A stretch of 64,000 nucleotides of DNA, taken from assembly GCF_001468285.1 (NCBI RefSeq), contig NZ_LNSB01000005.1:62001-126000 (forward strand). The letters are read 5' to 3'. This DNA comes from Sphingopyxis sp. HIX. Its GTDB lineage: Bacteria > Pseudomonadota > Alphaproteobacteria > Sphingomonadales > Sphingomonadaceae. The position numbers and the translations under genes were made by a program. Below are positions 18,935-29,195 of this stretch, piece by piece. The notes under the pieces are model-generated. The model saw only the letters and a list, made by a program, of their open reading frames with translations, searched no databases and was not told the origin of the DNA. How positions within the stretch are numbered: position 1 is the first letter of the stretch; every line of letters begins with the position of its first letter.

Positions 18935-19821
18935 CACTTCATCTCCGCTTCGAGTTCGGCGCCAAGTTCTCTCAGCGCCTCAGCATATTGCTCGGCGTTG
19001 GGGACGCCGTGGTGCCAGCCGGCCTGGTCGCGCATGAAGCTGACCCCCTGCCCCTTGTGCGTGTCGGCGATGATCACGAGCGGCTTGTCGCGCGGCTCGG
19101 CGGCGGCATCGAAGGCGGCGAGCAGCGCCGCATGGTCGTGCCCGTCGACCCCGGCGACCTGCCAGCCGAAGGCGCGCCATTTGTCGGCGAGCGGTTCGAG
19201 GCTATTCGTATCTTCGGTCTTCGCGCCCTGCTGGAGGCGGTTGCGGTCGACGATCACGGTCAGCTTGCCGAGCCCGCGGTGCCCCGCGAACATCGCCGCT
19301 TCCCAGACGCTGCCTTCCTGCAATTCGCCGTCGCCGGTGAGGACGAAGGTCCGAAAGTCGGCGCCGTCGATCTGCCCCGCGACCGCAATCCCCACCGCAA
19401 CCGGAAGGCCGTGGCCGAGCGGGCCGGTGTTGGTTTCGACCCCGGGCAGATAGGCGCGATTGGGGTGGCCGTTGAGCCGCGATCCGGGCTTCAGGTACGT
19501 GTCGAGCTCGGCCTCGGCGAAAAATCCGGCGCCCGCGAGCGCGGTATAAAGCGCGCCGGTACAATGGCCCTTGCTCATTACGAATCGGTCGCGGTCGAGC
19601 GCCGACGGCGCTTTCGGATCGATCCGTAAGATATCGAAATAGAGCGATGCGAGGATGTCGGCGGAGGAGAGATCGCCGCCCGGATGCCCCTGCCCCGCAT
19701 CGACGATCATGCCCAGCAGGCGGCGGCGCATCCAGTTCGCACGCTCGCGAACGCGCTCAACGCGCGCGTTTTCGGCGCCAGAGCGCCCGCCAGACCGTGC
19801 GAGTCCCACCGTTTCCATCAT
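18934..19821 (-). CDS. Transketolase N-terminal subunit, candidate apulose-4-phosphate transketolase A
   Basis: This 295-residue protein is the thiamine-diphosphate-binding half of a transketolase: GQGHPGGDLSSADIL, GHCTGALY, GPLGHGLPVAVG and the GDGELQEGSVWEA cofactor motif followed by DRNRLQQG. It is split from the C-terminal half, with which it overlaps. The pair plus the kinase matches the known D-apiose route. Two tandem ATGs follow AGGAGAGG, and the second (at 19818) has the better spacing. It is the first gene of the minus-strand operon that reaches 10492, and a divergent DeoR regulator lies upstream. Confidence 0.87.
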   Translation of the reverse strand: MMETVGLARSGGRSGAENARVERVRERANWMRRRLLGMIVDAGQGHPGGDLSSADILASLYFDILRIDPKAPSALDRDRFVMSKGHCTGALYTALAGAGFFAEAELDTYLKPGSRLNGHPNRAYLPGVETNTGPLGHGLPVAVGIAVAGQIDGADFRTFVLTGDGELQEGSVWEAAMFAGHRGLGKLTVIVDRNRLQQGAKTEDTNSLEPLADKWRAFGWQVAGVDGHDHAALLAAFDAAAEPRDKPLVIIADTHKGQGVSFMRDQAGWHHGVPNAEQYAEALRELGAELEAEMK

Positions 19822-19856
19822 CCTCTCCTGCGGCGCCCATAGCCCATATTGAATGT

Positions 19857-19885
19857 CGGCGCAATAAATAGTAATATTATATGCG
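19857..19885. promoter_or_regulatory. AT-rich motif in divergent transketolase/DeoR intergenic region
   Basis: The 256-base gap between the transketolase and DeoR starts holds one sharply AT-rich block, AATAAATAGTAATATTATATG. Its ATTATATG part matches blocks upstream of the apiosidase operon (27695-27720) and the GH127 operon (43215-43239). It is a good candidate for the operator or promoter that controls both divergent operons. The rest of the gap shows nothing else I can name. Confidence 0.5.
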
Positions 19886-20077
19886 ATGTCGAATCATTCT
19901 TTCGATTTTTTTCGTTTTTTGGCGATATCGGCAAAAATTGACAAGAAACGAAAATCGAGGCTAGGAGAGGCGACCGTCATGAGAAGCGGCGGAGAAGCAT
20001 GCAGGAGGGGTGATGCCGAGATCCTACGGCCCGTTCGCAGCCCAGCTTGGCGCCGCGCGCATCGCGGGAGGCAGTGC

Positions 20078-20863
20078 ATGAGCGAGGGCCCGCGTTCGCG
20101 ACTGCTCGGCGAGGCGCGCCGCGGCAAGATACTGGAATGGCTGCAGGAAGAAGGCAGCGCACGCGTGCGCAGCCTGGCCGAAGCCTTCGACGTGTCCGAA
20201 GTCACGGTGCGCCAGGACCTCGAGAAGCTGGAGGCCGAGGGGCACATCGTCCGCGAGCACGGCGGCGCCTTCCTGAAATCGGTGACGCAGCAGGTCCATT
20301 CGATGGCCCTGCAGCACAACCAGAATATGGACGCCAAGCAGCGCATCGGCCGCGCCGCCGCGGCGCTGGTCGGCGACGGCGAGAGCATCATCCTCGATTC
20401 GGGATCGACCACGACCGAGGTCGCAGCGAACCTGCTCGGCCGCCGCGACATGACCGTCGTGACCAACGCGCTCAACATCGCGCTGATGCTGGGCGCCGAG
20501 CCAGGGTTCGACGTCCATATGCCCGGCGGTCATTTCAAGGCGCCGACGCTGTCGCTGTCGGGCGAACGCTCGGCCGATTATTTCAGCGGACTCTTTGCTG
20601 AGAAACTGTTCCTCGCCACCGCGGCGATCGACCTCGACGCCGGGCTCACCTATCCGTCGCTGTCCGACATTTCGGTCAAGCGCGCGATGATCGACGCCGC
20701 GCGGCAGGTCATATTGGTCGCCGATTCGAGCAAGATCGGCGCGCGCAGCTTTTCCGCGCTCGGCGGCATCGACCTCATCGACATATTGGTCACCGACGAT
20801 GGCATCGACAAGGCGCGCCACGCCGCCTTCGTCGCCGCCGGCGTCAAGGTGATCGTCGCCTGA
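20078..20863 (+). CDS. DeoR/GlpR-family transcriptional regulator
   Basis: This 261-residue protein has an N-terminal winged helix-turn-helix ([21 protein letters not shown], then [17 protein letters not shown]) and the DeoR sensor domain with the [15 protein letters not shown] and [10 protein letters not shown] motifs. Family members bind sugar phosphates and usually repress sugar operons. It lies divergent from the transketolase/kinase operon and upstream of the isomerase, so a phosphorylated sugar such as apulose phosphate is a likely effector. The ATG at 20078 is chosen because GGGAGG lies just upstream; the frame is open further upstream but without a DeoR-like sequence. Confidence 0.85.
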   Translation: MSEGPRSRLLGEARRGKILEWLQEEGSARVRSLAEAFDVSEVTVRQDLEKLEAEGHIVREHGGAFLKSVTQQVHSMALQHNQNMDAKQRIGRAAAALVGDGESIILDSGSTTTEVAANLLGRRDMTVVTNALNIALMLGAEPGFDVHMPGGHFKAPTLSLSGERSADYFSGLFAEKLFLATAAIDLDAGLTYPSLSDISVKRAMIDAARQVILVADSSKIGARSFSALGGIDLIDILVTDDGIDKARHAAFVAAGVKVIVA

Positions 20864-20898
20864 CCATCCAGACAAGCCCCCGAGAGGATTTTGAGAAC

Positions 20899-21879
20899 AT
20901 GAGCAAGCAACGCTATGGCGCCGGCATCTGGCACTTCGCCACCTATGTGGACCGCTACGCGACCGACGGCTACGGCCCCGCGCGCACGCTGATCGAGATG
21001 ATCGACCTCGCCGGCCAGGTCGACGACCTGTCGGTGGTCGACATCAACTACCCCTTCGCCGATCCCGCGCTGTCGCTCGACACGATCGAGGCGGCGCTCA
21101 AGCGCAACAATTTGTCGGTCATCGGCATCACCCCCGAAATCTATACGCGGCAGTTCGCCAAGGGCGCCTTCACCAGCCCCGACCCCGGCATCCGCCGCCT
21201 CGCCAACGAAATGTGCAACGACGCCGCCAATGTCGTGCGCCGCTTCGGCGCCGATTATGTCAAGCTGTGGCCCGGGCAGGACGGCTGGGACTATCCCTTC
21301 CAGGTCGACCACAAGAAGCTCTGGCAGCAGAGCGTCGAGGGCATCGGCGAGCTCGCGAGCCAGAACCCCGACCTCAAATTCGTGATCGAGTACAAGCCGC
21401 GCGAGCCGCGCTGCCACATGAGCTACGACAGCATGGCGCGCACGCTGCTGGGAATCGAGAAGATGGGGCAGCCCAATGTCGGCATCCTGCTCGACTTCGG
21501 CCATTCGCTCTATGGCGGCGAAAGTCCCGCCGACGCGGCGCAGCTTGCGATCGACCATGGCCGGCTGTTCGGCATGGACGTGAACGACAATTTCCGCAGC
21601 TGGGACGACGACCTCGTCGCCGGATCGGTGCACCCGATCGAGCTGTTCGAATTCTTCTACACGCTCCGCAAGAACAAGTGGGAAGGCGTGTGGCAGCTCG
21701 ACCAATTCCCCTTCCGCGAGGACAGCGTCGCGACCGCGAACAGTGCGATCGGCTTCCTGAAGGCGGTCGAGCGCGCGCTCGACAAGCTCGATTTCGAGGC
21801 GATGCAGAAGGCGCAGGACCAGCATGATGCGATCACCGCGCTCAACCTCGCGCGCCAGGCGCTTTTCAGCTCCTTCTGA
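20899..21879 (+). CDS. TIM-barrel sugar isomerase/epimerase, candidate D-apiose isomerase
   Basis: This 326-residue protein belongs to the xylose-isomerase-like TIM-barrel (AP endonuclease 2) superfamily. Likely metal-binding residues lie in [11 protein letters not shown] (Glu), [13 protein letters not shown] (Asp, His) and the following FGMDVNDN. It would interconvert an aldose and a ketose. It sits between the DeoR regulator and lactate dehydrogenase and faces the kinase/transketolase operon, so conversion of D-apiose to apulose is the most economical reading. An L-rhamnose isomerase or another epimerase role is possible, although a rhamnose isomerase would be redundant with the oxidative rhamnose route here. 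Confidence 0.72.
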   Translation: MSKQRYGAGIWHFATYVDRYATDGYGPARTLIEMIDLAGQVDDLSVVDINYPFADPALSLDTIEAALKRNNLSVIGITPEIYTRQFAKGAFTSPDPGIRRLANEMCNDAANVVRRFGADYVKLWPGQDGWDYPFQVDHKKLWQQSVEGIGELASQNPDLKFVIEYKPREPRCHMSYDSMARTLLGIEKMGQPNVGILLDFGHSLYGGESPADAAQLAIDHGRLFGMDVNDNFRSWDDDLVAGSVHPIELFEFFYTLRKNKWEGVWQLDQFPFREDSVATANSAIGFLKAVERALDKLDFEAMQKAQDQHDAITALNLARQALFSSF

Positions 21880-21891
21880 TAGGGTGACTTC

Positions 21892-23031
21892 GTGATCATC
21901 TCCTCGGCCCAGGATTTCCGCGAAGCGGCACGGCGGCGCATCCCGCGCTTCCTGTTCGATTATGCCGACGGCGGCGCCTATGCCGAGGAGACGCTACGCC
22001 GCAACGTCGGCGACCTTGCCGGCATTGCGCTCCGCCAGCGGGTGCTGCGCGATGTCGCGTCGATCGACCTCAAGACCAGCTTGTTCGGGCGCGAGATCGC
22101 CCTCCCCGTCGCGCTGGCGCCGGTCGGGATCAGCGGCATGTACGCGCGCCGGGGCGAAGTGCAGGCGGCGCGCGCGGCGAAGGCGGCGGGCATCCCCGCT
22201 TGTCTCTCGACCGTGTCGATCTGCCCGATCGCCGATGTCGCCAAGGCAGCCGACCCCTTCTGGTTCCAGCTCTATGTGCTGCGCGACCGCGGCTTCATGA
22301 AGGAGCTGATCGCGACCGCCAAGGCGGCGGGAGCCGAAGCTTTGGTCTTCACCGTAGACATGCCCGTCCCCGGCGCGCGCTACCGCGACGCGCATTCGGG
22401 CATGTCGGGGCCCAATGCGCCGCTGCGCCGCGTGATCCAGGCGATGCTCAAACCGCGCTGGGCATGGGACGTCGGGCTGTGGGGCCGCCCCCACACGCTG
22501 GGCAATCTCGGCCCGGTGCTCGGCGACAAGAATGGGCTCGACGATTATATGGGCTGGATCGGAGCCAATTTCGATCCGTCGATCCAGTGGAAGGATCTCG
22601 ACTGGATCCGCGCCGAGTGGAACGGTCCACTGGTCCTGAAGGGCATCCTCGACCCCGAAGACGCGCGCGAGGCCGCGGCGATCGGCGCCGACGGCATCGT
22701 CGTGTCGAACCATGGCGGACGCCAGCTCGACGGCGTGCCGTCGAGCGCGCGCGCGCTGCCCACGATCGCCGACGCGGTGGGCGACCGGCTGACCGTGCTC
22801 GCCGACGGCGGGGTGCGAAATGGCCTCGACGTGGTGCGCATGCTCGCGCTCGGCGCGAAAGGCGTGCTGCTCGGCCGCGCCTGGCTGTGGGCGCTCGCGG
22901 CGGGGGGCGAGGCGGGTGTCGCCAAGCTGCTCGAACTGATCGCCAAGGAAATGACGGTCGCGATGACGCTGACCGGGGTCAACCGGATCGACGCGATTGA
23001 TCGTTCGATCCTCGCAGAGGATATGAAATGA
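21892..23031 (+). CDS. lldD: FMN-dependent L-lactate dehydrogenase
   Basis: This 379-residue flavoenzyme belongs to the alpha-hydroxy-acid oxidase family. The catalytic motif [11 protein letters not shown] gives H274 and R277; FMN-binding stretches include [13 protein letters not shown] and [28 protein letters not shown]. It oxidises L-lactate to pyruvate at the membrane. L-lactate is exactly the second product of the diketo-acid hydrolase route for L-rhamnose encoded downstream, so the enzyme completes that pathway. The start is GTG at 21892, 12 bases after the isomerase stop. The stop overlaps the next start as ATGA. Confidence 0.88.
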   Translation: MIISSAQDFREAARRRIPRFLFDYADGGAYAEETLRRNVGDLAGIALRQRVLRDVASIDLKTSLFGREIALPVALAPVGISGMYARRGEVQAARAAKAAGIPACLSTVSICPIADVAKAADPFWFQLYVLRDRGFMKELIATAKAAGAEALVFTVDMPVPGARYRDAHSGMSGPNAPLRRVIQAMLKPRWAWDVGLWGRPHTLGNLGPVLGDKNGLDDYMGWIGANFDPSIQWKDLDWIRAEWNGPLVLKGILDPEDAREAAAIGADGIVVSNHGGRQLDGVPSSARALPTIADAVGDRLTVLADGGVRNGLDVVRMLALGAKGVLLGRAWLWALAAGGEAGVAKLLELIAKEMTVAMTLTGVNRIDAIDRSILAEDMK

Positions 23032-23792
23032 AGCTTCTCGAAGGCAAGACCGTGCTGATCACCGGCGGCTCGACCGGCATCGGCCGCGCCGCCGCGATCG
23101 GCGCCGCGCAGCACGGCGCCAATGTCGCGATCAACTATGCGTCGAGCGACGACAAGGCCGCCTCGTGCATCGCCGAGATCGAGGCAATCGGGCAAAGGGG
23201 CCTTGCCGTGAAGGGCGACGTCGCATTGCCCGAAACCGCGACCGAGTTCGTCGCCAAGGCGGTCGAAGCCTTCGGCCGCGTCGACGTGATGGTGTCGAAC
23301 GCGGGCATCTGCCCCTTCCACGCCTTTCTCGACATGCCCGTCGAGACGGTCGACCGCACCTTTCGCGTCAACCTCCACGGCGCCTATTATATGGTGCAGG
23401 CGGCAGCGAACCGCATGGTCGAACAGGGCGGCGGCGGCGCGATCGTCGCGGTGTCGTCGATCTCGGCGCTCGTCGGCGGCGAATATCAGACGCATTACAC
23501 CCCGACCAAGGCGGGGGTGCACAGCCTGATGCAATCGGCGGCGATCGCGCTCGGCAAGCATGGCATCCGCTGCAATTCGGTGCTGCCAGGAACGATCCTG
23601 ACCGAGATCAACAAGGACGATCTCGCCGACCTCGACAAGGTCCGCTACATGGAGAGCCGCACCCCGCTCGGCCGTCTCGGCCAGCCCGAGGATCTCGCCG
23701 GACCGATCGTCTTCCTCGCCTCCGAGATGGCGGCCTATGTCACCGGCGCGGCGCTTCTCGTCGATGGCGGGATGTTCGTGAACCTGCAATAA
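23028..23792 (+). CDS. SDR, candidate L-rhamnose 1-dehydrogenase
   Basis: This 254-residue classical short-chain dehydrogenase has [10 protein letters not shown] for NAD(P), the NAGICP motif, a catalytic serine in [10 protein letters not shown] and YTPTKAG as the YxxxK pair, preceded by the QTH residues seen in L-rhamnose 1-dehydrogenases. It would oxidise L-rhamnose to L-rhamnono-lactone, the first step of the non-phosphorylative route. All later steps of that route are encoded at 29196-32962. The specific substrate is inferred from motif likeness and context. Confidence 0.8.
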   Translation: MKLLEGKTVLITGGSTGIGRAAAIGAAQHGANVAINYASSDDKAASCIAEIEAIGQRGLAVKGDVALPETATEFVAKAVEAFGRVDVMVSNAGICPFHAFLDMPVETVDRTFRVNLHGAYYMVQAAANRMVEQGGGGAIVAVSSISALVGGEYQTHYTPTKAGVHSLMQSAAIALGKHGIRCNSVLPGTILTEINKDDLADLDKVRYMESRTPLGRLGQPEDLAGPIVFLASEMAAYVTGAALLVDGGMFVNLQ

Positions 23793-23798
23793 GGCGCG

Positions 23799-25292
23799 AT
23801 GTCCCTCGTCATGCCCCTGCCAGATGCCGCGACGATCGCGCGGCGCGGCGAGATCGCCGCCGCAATGCGCGCGATCGTGCCGGGCGAGGGTGTGATCGAC
23901 GACGACGATGCACTGCGTCCCTATGAAAGCGATGCGCTGACCGCCTATCGCCAGCCGCCGTTGCTGGTGGTGCTGCCCGAGACGGTCGAACAGGTCGCGG
24001 CGGTGCTCGCCTGGTGTCACAAGAACCGGGTCAAGGTCGTGCCGCGCGGCGCGGGGACCTCGCTCTCGGGCGGCGCGCTGCCGCTCGCCGACGCGGTGCT
24101 GCTCGGCATGGCGAAGTTCAACCGCGTGCTCGACATCGACTATGCCGACCGCGTCGCGGTGGTGCAGCCGGGCGTCACCAACCTCGCGATCACGCGTGCG
24201 GTAGAAGGCGCGGGCTTCTATTACGCCCCCGACCCATCGAGCCAGATCGCCTGCACAATCGGCGGCAATGTCGCCGAAAATTCGGGCGGGGTGCATTGCC
24301 TGAAATATGGGCTCACCACCAACAATGTGCTCGGGGTCGAGCTGGTCACGATCGAGGGCGAGGTGATCCGCCTCGGCGGGCGCGGGCTCGAACCCGCGGG
24401 GCTCGATCTGCTCGGGCTGATCGTCGGCTCCGAAGGGCTGCTCGGCGTGGTCACCGAAGTCATCGTGCGCATATTGCCGCGCCCCGAGACCGCGAAGGCG
24501 CTGCTGATCGGTTTCGACAGCGTCGAGGGCGCGGGGCGCTGCGTCGCCGAAATCATCGCGGGCGGCATCATCCCCGCGGGCATGGAGATGATGGACCGTC
24601 CCGCGATCCACGCCGCCGAGGCCTTCGTGAACGCCGGCTACCCGCTCGACGTCGAGGCGCTGCTGATCGTCGAGCTCGACGGGCCCGGTGCCGAATGCAC
24701 GCATCTGGTCGGCGAGGTCGAGGCGATCGCGCGGAGGAACGGCGCGGTGTCGCTGCGCACCTCCGCGAACGACGACGAGCGCGCCGCCTTTTGGGCGGGG
24801 CGCAAGGCCGCCTTCCCCGCCGCGGGGCGCATTTCGCCCGACTATTATTGCATGGACGGCACCATCCCGCGCCGGCGCCTGCCCGAGGTGCTGGCGCGGA
24901 TGCGCGAACTGTCGGAGCAATATGGGCTGGGGGTGATCAACGTCTTCCACGCGGGCGACGGCAATCTCCACCCGCTGATCCTTTACGACGCGAACCAGCC
25001 CGGCCAGCTCGAAAAGGCCGAGGCGTTCGGCGCCGACATAGTGCGGCTGTGCGTCGCCGTGGGCGGCGTGCTGACCGGCGAGCATGGCGTCGGGGTCGAG
25101 AAGCGCGACCTGATGCCCGAGATGTTTTCCGAGGTTGACCTGGCGCACCAGCAGCGCGTCAAATGCGCCTTCGACCCCGAATTGCTGCTCAACCCCGGGA
25201 AGATGTTCCCGCAGCTTCATCGCTGCGCGGAGCTGGGGCGGATGCATGTGCATCGGGGCGAAGTCGCCTTTCCGGACCTGCCGCGCTTCTGA
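23799..25292 (+). CDS. glcD: Glycolate oxidase subunit GlcD (FAD-binding)
   Basis: This 497-residue protein has an FAD-binding PCMH domain (VPRGAGTSLSGGALPL; IGGNVAENSGGVHCLKYG) and a C-terminal FAD-oxidase domain (NVFHAGDGNLHPLI; TGEHGVGVEKRDLM). It is the catalytic subunit of glycolate oxidase, or of the closely related D-lactate dehydrogenases. GlcE and GlcF follow in the standard order with a four-base or shorter overlap, which supports GlcD. Glycolate is the expected product of one RuBisCO-like branch of apiose breakdown and would be oxidised to glyoxylate here. Confidence 0.9.
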   Translation: MSLVMPLPDAATIARRGEIAAAMRAIVPGEGVIDDDDALRPYESDALTAYRQPPLLVVLPETVEQVAAVLAWCHKNRVKVVPRGAGTSLSGGALPLADAVLLGMAKFNRVLDIDYADRVAVVQPGVTNLAITRAVEGAGFYYAPDPSSQIACTIGGNVAENSGGVHCLKYGLTTNNVLGVELVTIEGEVIRLGGRGLEPAGLDLLGLIVGSEGLLGVVTEVIVRILPRPETAKALLIGFDSVEGAGRCVAEIIAGGIIPAGMEMMDRPAIHAAEAFVNAGYPLDVEALLIVELDGPGAECTHLVGEVEAIARRNGAVSLRTSANDDERAAFWAGRKAAFPAAGRISPDYYCMDGTIPRRRLPEVLARMRELSEQYGLGVINVFHAGDGNLHPLILYDANQPGQLEKAEAFGADIVRLCVAVGGVLTGEHGVGVEKRDLMPEMFSEVDLAHQQRVKCAFDPELLLNPGKMFPQLHRCAELGRMHVHRGEVAFPDLPRF

Positions 25293-26383
25293 TGCTGCGT
25301 CCCGCGAACATCGAGGAATTGTGCGAGATCGTGGCGGCGGGCGGCAAGCTGCGGCTGCGCGGCGGGGGCAGCAAGGACGCGATCGGCGCGCCGACGCCCG
25401 ACGCGACCGTCGTCGACATGCGCGGCTTTGCGGGGGTGGTCGATTACGACCCGCCCGAGCTGGTGCTGACCGTCGGCGCGGGCATCCCGCTTGCCGAGGT
25501 GCAGGCGCTGGTCGCTGCCGAAGGGCAGATGCTGGCCTTCGATCCTTTCGACCATGGCGCGATGCTCGGCGGCACCACCGGCGACGCGACGATCGGCGGC
25601 GTGATCGCTGCGGGCGTGTCGGGACCGGGGCGGCTGAGCGGCGGCGCGGCGCGCGACCATCTGCTGGGCTTCACCGCGGTGTCGGGGCGCGGCGAGCGTT
25701 TTGTCGCGGGCGCGAAAGTGGTCAAGAATGTGACCGGCTACGACCTGTCGAAGCTGGTGACGGGCAGCTGGGGGCGGCTCGCCGCGCTCACCGAGGTGAC
25801 GCTGAAAGTCCTGCCCGCGCCGCGCGAGCGCCGGACATTGGTCGTGCGCGGGCTCGATCCCGCGGCGGCGGTGGCACGCATGGCCGAGGCGCTGGGCTCG
25901 GCCGCCGAGGTGTCGGCGGCGGCCCACCTTCCCGATTGGCAGGGCACGGCGGTCACCGCGCTGCGGCTCGACGGATTTCCGCCGTCGATCGCGGCGCGCG
26001 CGGCGATGCTGCCGGACTTCACTGCGGTTCCCGACGGCGAGACCTTGTGGGAAGCGGTGCGCTTTGCAAGCCCCCTGCCCGCCGACCGGCCATTGTGGCG
26101 CGTCATCGTCGCGCCAAGCCGCGCGCCGGGCGTGGTCGCCGCGCTGCCCGGCGCCGACTGGCTGTTCGACTGGGCGGGCGGGCTCGTCTGGCTCGCGAGC
26201 GAGATCGATCCGCGTGCGGTCGCCGAGGCGGCAGGCGGGCACGCGATGCTGATGCGCGCCGACGCGGCGATGCGGACCGCGGTGCCGACGCTCCACCCGC
26301 AGCCCGCCGCGCTTGCCGCGCTCGAAGCGCGGGTGCGACGCGCCTTCGATCCCGCAGGTGTGTTCGAGACGGGGCGCTTGTAG
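25292..26383 (+). CDS. glcE: Glycolate oxidase subunit GlcE (FAD-binding)
   Basis: This 363-residue protein has one shortened FAD-binding domain: LRLRGGGSKDAIG, DPFDHGAMLGGTTGDATIGGVIAAG and KVVKNVTGYDLSKLVTGSWG, the last being characteristic of GlcE. It forms part of the membrane-associated glycolate oxidase with GlcD and GlcF. The ATG at 25292 overlaps the GlcD stop (TGATG) and the stop directly abuts the GlcF start at 26384. Confidence 0.9.
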   Translation: MLRPANIEELCEIVAAGGKLRLRGGGSKDAIGAPTPDATVVDMRGFAGVVDYDPPELVLTVGAGIPLAEVQALVAAEGQMLAFDPFDHGAMLGGTTGDATIGGVIAAGVSGPGRLSGGAARDHLLGFTAVSGRGERFVAGAKVVKNVTGYDLSKLVTGSWGRLAALTEVTLKVLPAPRERRTLVVRGLDPAAAVARMAEALGSAAEVSAAAHLPDWQGTAVTALRLDGFPPSIAARAAMLPDFTAVPDGETLWEAVRFASPLPADRPLWRVIVAPSRAPGVVAALPGADWLFDWAGGLVWLASEIDPRAVAEAAGGHAMLMRADAAMRTAVPTLHPQPAALAALEARVRRAFDPAGVFETGRL

Positions 26384-27694
26384 ATGCAGACGCATTTTTC
26401 GCCCGAACAGCTTGCCGACCCGGCGATGGCGTCGTCCGAGGGCGTGATCCGCAAATGCGTGCATTGCGGCTTCTGCACCGCTACCTGCCCGACCTATGCC
26501 TTGCTCGGCGACGAACTCGACAGCCCGCGCGGGCGGATCTACCTGATCAAGGACATGCTCGAGAATGAGCGGGCGCCGAGCGCCGAGGTGGTCAAGCATG
26601 TCGACCGCTGCCTGTCGTGCCTGTCGTGCATGACGACCTGCCCCTCGGGCGTGAACTACATGCACCTGGTCGACCATGCGCGCGCCTATATCGAGGAGCG
26701 CTATGCGCGGCCGTGGTACGAGCGGGTGGTGCGGCGCGTGCTCGCGGCGGTGCTGCCCTATCCGGGGCGGTTCCGGCTGGCGCTCGATGCCGCGGCGCTC
26801 GCAAAGCCGCTGGCGCCGCTGTTCGCGAAACTGCCCGGATTGAAGCCGCTGGGGGCGATGCTGGCACTGGCCCCGCGGCGGGTGCCGGGGGAGCGACCTG
26901 CGCGATCTTCATGCATATCGCATAGCAAGGGGCGTGTCGCGTTGCTGCGGGGGTGCGCCGAACCGGTGCTGCGGCCCGAGTTCCAGGATGCGGCGATTCG
27001 CCTTTTGAATCGAATTGGTTACGATACGATCTTTGCGCCCGGCGAAGGCTGCTGCGGCGCGCTCGTCCATCATATGGGGCGCGAGGGCGACAGCCTCGAC
27101 GCGGCGCGGCGCAATGTCGATGCGTGGATGCGCGAGATCGAGGCGGGTGGGCTCGAAGCGATCCTCGTCACCGCGTCGGGCTGCGGCACGATGATCAAGG
27201 ATTATGGCTTCATGCTGCGCGGCGATGCGGCCTATGCCGCGAAGGCGGCGCGGGTTTCGGCGCTGGCGAAGGACGTCAGCGAATTTCTCGCCGAGGTCGA
27301 TCTGCCCGCGGGCGACGGGCGCGGGCTAGTCGTCGCCTATCATGCCGCCTGCTCGCTGCAGCATGGGCAGAAGGTCGTCGATGCGCCGAAGCGCCTGCTG
27401 GCCGCGGCGGGCTACACAGTGCGCACGCCCGCCGAGGCGCATCTCTGCTGCGGGTCGGCGGGGACGTATAATATCCTGCAACCCGAAATCGCGGGGCAGC
27501 TCGGTGACCGCAAGGCCGCGCATCTCGATCGCCTCGACGCCGACGTCATCGCGACGGGCAATATCGGCTGCGCGACGCAGATCGGCCTGCGCACGGGCAC
27601 GCCGGTGGTCCATATGGTGGAGCTGCTCGACTGGGCCACCGGCGGACCCATGCCCGCGGCGCTGGCCGGGCAAAATATCGGGAACGGCGCTTGA
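26384..27694 (+). CDS. glcF: Glycolate oxidase iron-sulfur subunit GlcF
   Basis: This 436-residue protein has two 4Fe-4S ferredoxin motifs (C25, C28, C31, C35 and C76, C79, C82, C86) and two CCG-type cysteine motifs (GCCGALVHH and LCCGSAGTYN). It passes electrons from the flavin subunits to the membrane quinone pool. It ends the plus-strand operon that began with DeoR; an AT-rich block follows before the apiosidase gene. Confidence 0.9.
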   Translation: MQTHFSPEQLADPAMASSEGVIRKCVHCGFCTATCPTYALLGDELDSPRGRIYLIKDMLENERAPSAEVVKHVDRCLSCLSCMTTCPSGVNYMHLVDHARAYIEERYARPWYERVVRRVLAAVLPYPGRFRLALDAAALAKPLAPLFAKLPGLKPLGAMLALAPRRVPGERPARSSCISHSKGRVALLRGCAEPVLRPEFQDAAIRLLNRIGYDTIFAPGEGCCGALVHHMGREGDSLDAARRNVDAWMREIEAGGLEAILVTASGCGTMIKDYGFMLRGDAAYAAKAARVSALAKDVSEFLAEVDLPAGDGRGLVVAYHAACSLQHGQKVVDAPKRLLAAAGYTVRTPAEAHLCCGSAGTYNILQPEIAGQLGDRKAAHLDRLDADVIATGNIGCATQIGLRTGTPVVHMVELLDWATGGPMPAALAGQNIGNGA

Positions 27695-27720
27695 CCAATT
27701 AATACTATTATATGTATAAA
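27695..27720 (+). promoter_or_regulatory. AT-rich motif upstream of apiosidase/rhamnose operon
   Basis: The 75-base gap before the apiosidase gene contains CAATTAATACTATTATATG followed by TATAAA, in otherwise GC-rich DNA. The reverse complement of the block upstream of GH127 (43215-43239) reads CAATTATACTATTATAT, a near match. This is likely a shared operator or promoter element for the two operons. Confidence 0.55.
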
Positions 27721-27769
27721 CATTCCTCGATAGCAAAGCGGCCACGCCGCGTCGGGGAGAGTGACGAAG

Positions 27770-29185
27770 ATGAAAGCCGGCCTTGCCCTGCTCGCCGCCT
27801 TGGCGACCACGCTGGCAGCCCCCGCCGCCGCGCAGGACAAGACCCCGCCGCTCGGCGTTTCCGCCAACGGCCGCTATCTCGAAGCGGGCGGCAAGCCCTT
27901 CTTCTGGCTGGGCGACACCGCCTGGTTGCTCCTGAGCCGCCTCGACCGCGACGAGACCGAACGCTATCTCGCGACGCGCCAGCGGCAGGGTTTCAACGTC
28001 GTGCAGGTCATGCTGCTGCACACGCCCAAGATGACGAGCCGCTATGCCGCGCCCGCGCTGGTCGAGGGCGATCCCGGCCGCCCGCGCACGACCCCCGGCG
28101 CCGATCCGGCCAGGCCCGGCGAATATGATTATTGGGACCATCTCGACTGGGTGGTCGAGCGCGCCGCGGCGCATGGCATTTATGTCGCGATGGTCCCCGC
28201 CTGGGGCGACCTCGCGATGGACCGCCAGCTCACCGTCGAGAACGCCCCAGCCTATGGCCGCTTCCTCGCCGAACGCTATGGCAAGAAGCCGAACATCATC
28301 TGGCTGAACGGCGGCGACACGCGGTCCGAGATGCGCAGCGCGGTGTGGGATGTGCTCGGCACGACGATCAAGACCATCGCGCCCAAGCAACTGATGACCT
28401 TCCACCCGATCGGCCGCACGACCTCTTCGTGGCAGTGGCACGACGCGCCGTGGCTCGACTTCAACATGTTCCAGTCGGGGCACCGCAGCTATGCACAGGA
28501 AGGCCCGAACGCGATCGCCGAGGATAATTGGCGCTATGTCGCGCAGGATATGGCGCGCATCCCCGCAAAACCGACGATCGACGGCGAGCCGAGCTACGAA
28601 AATATCCCGCACGGGCTGCACGAGGAAAAGCAGCCGCGCTGGACCGCCGCCGACGTCCGCCGTTACGGCTGGTGGTCGGTGATGGCGGGCGCATTCGGCC
28701 ACACCTATGGCGAGAACAACGTCATGCAGATGTTCCTGCCCGGCGCCGACACCGCCAATTTCGAGCCCACGCTGCCCTGGTACGACGCGCTGGAAGCCCC
28801 GGGTGCGGCGGGCGCCGGCCAGATGCACCACCTGCGCGCGCTGATCGAGGCGCGGCCGATGCTCGAGCGCGTGCCCGACCAGTCGCTGATCGTCGACAAT
28901 GGGGTGCGTTACGACCGCATCCTCGCGAGCCGCGGCACGAACTACGCCTTCGCCTACAGCTACACCGGCCGGCCCTTCACGGTGCGGCTGGGCACGATCG
29001 CGGGCAAGAGGATCACCGCGACCTGGTATTCGCCGCGCGACGGCTCGGCCGTCCCCGCGGGCAGCTTCGACAACCGCGGCTCGCGCCGCTTCGACCCGCC
29101 CGGCGACACCGCGCCGGGCAATGACTGGACACTCGTGCTCGACGATGCGGCGGCGGGCTTCGCCGCGCCCGGTCGCGCGCAATAA
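27770..29185 (+). CDS. GH140-like endo-apiosidase, secreted
   Basis: This 471-residue protein has a signal peptide (about residues 1-22), a DUF4038-type TIM barrel and a C-terminal 'collagen-binding-like' beta domain (about 385-465). The wording closely follows GH140: [53 protein letters not shown] and [15 protein letters not shown]183 and E273 match the catalytic Asp/Glu pair of the characterised rhamnogalacturonan-II apiosidase in this family. GH140 enzymes cut apiose from the galacturonan backbone. The ATG at 27770 is favoured by GGGGAGA ten bases upstream. It heads an eight-gene operon with rhamnose enzymes. Confidence 0.87.
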   Translation: MKAGLALLAALATTLAAPAAAQDKTPPLGVSANGRYLEAGGKPFFWLGDTAWLLLSRLDRDETERYLATRQRQGFNVVQVMLLHTPKMTSRYAAPALVEGDPGRPRTTPGADPARPGEYDYWDHLDWVVERAAAHGIYVAMVPAWGDLAMDRQLTVENAPAYGRFLAERYGKKPNIIWLNGGDTRSEMRSAVWDVLGTTIKTIAPKQLMTFHPIGRTTSSWQWHDAPWLDFNMFQSGHRSYAQEGPNAIAEDNWRYVAQDMARIPAKPTIDGEPSYENIPHGLHEEKQPRWTAADVRRYGWWSVMAGAFGHTYGENNVMQMFLPGADTANFEPTLPWYDALEAPGAAGAGQMHHLRALIEARPMLERVPDQSLIVDNGVRYDRILASRGTNYAFAYSYTGRPFTVRLGTIAGKRITATWYSPRDGSAVPAGSFDNRGSRRFDPPGDTAPGNDWTLVLDDAAAGFAAPGRAQ

Positions 29186-29195
29186 GGGGCGGATT

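Noticed and set aside
22545-25253. A 902-codon open frame antisense to lldD, the SDR and glcD
   Set aside because: Crosses three well-supported genes on the opposite strand and has no motifs.
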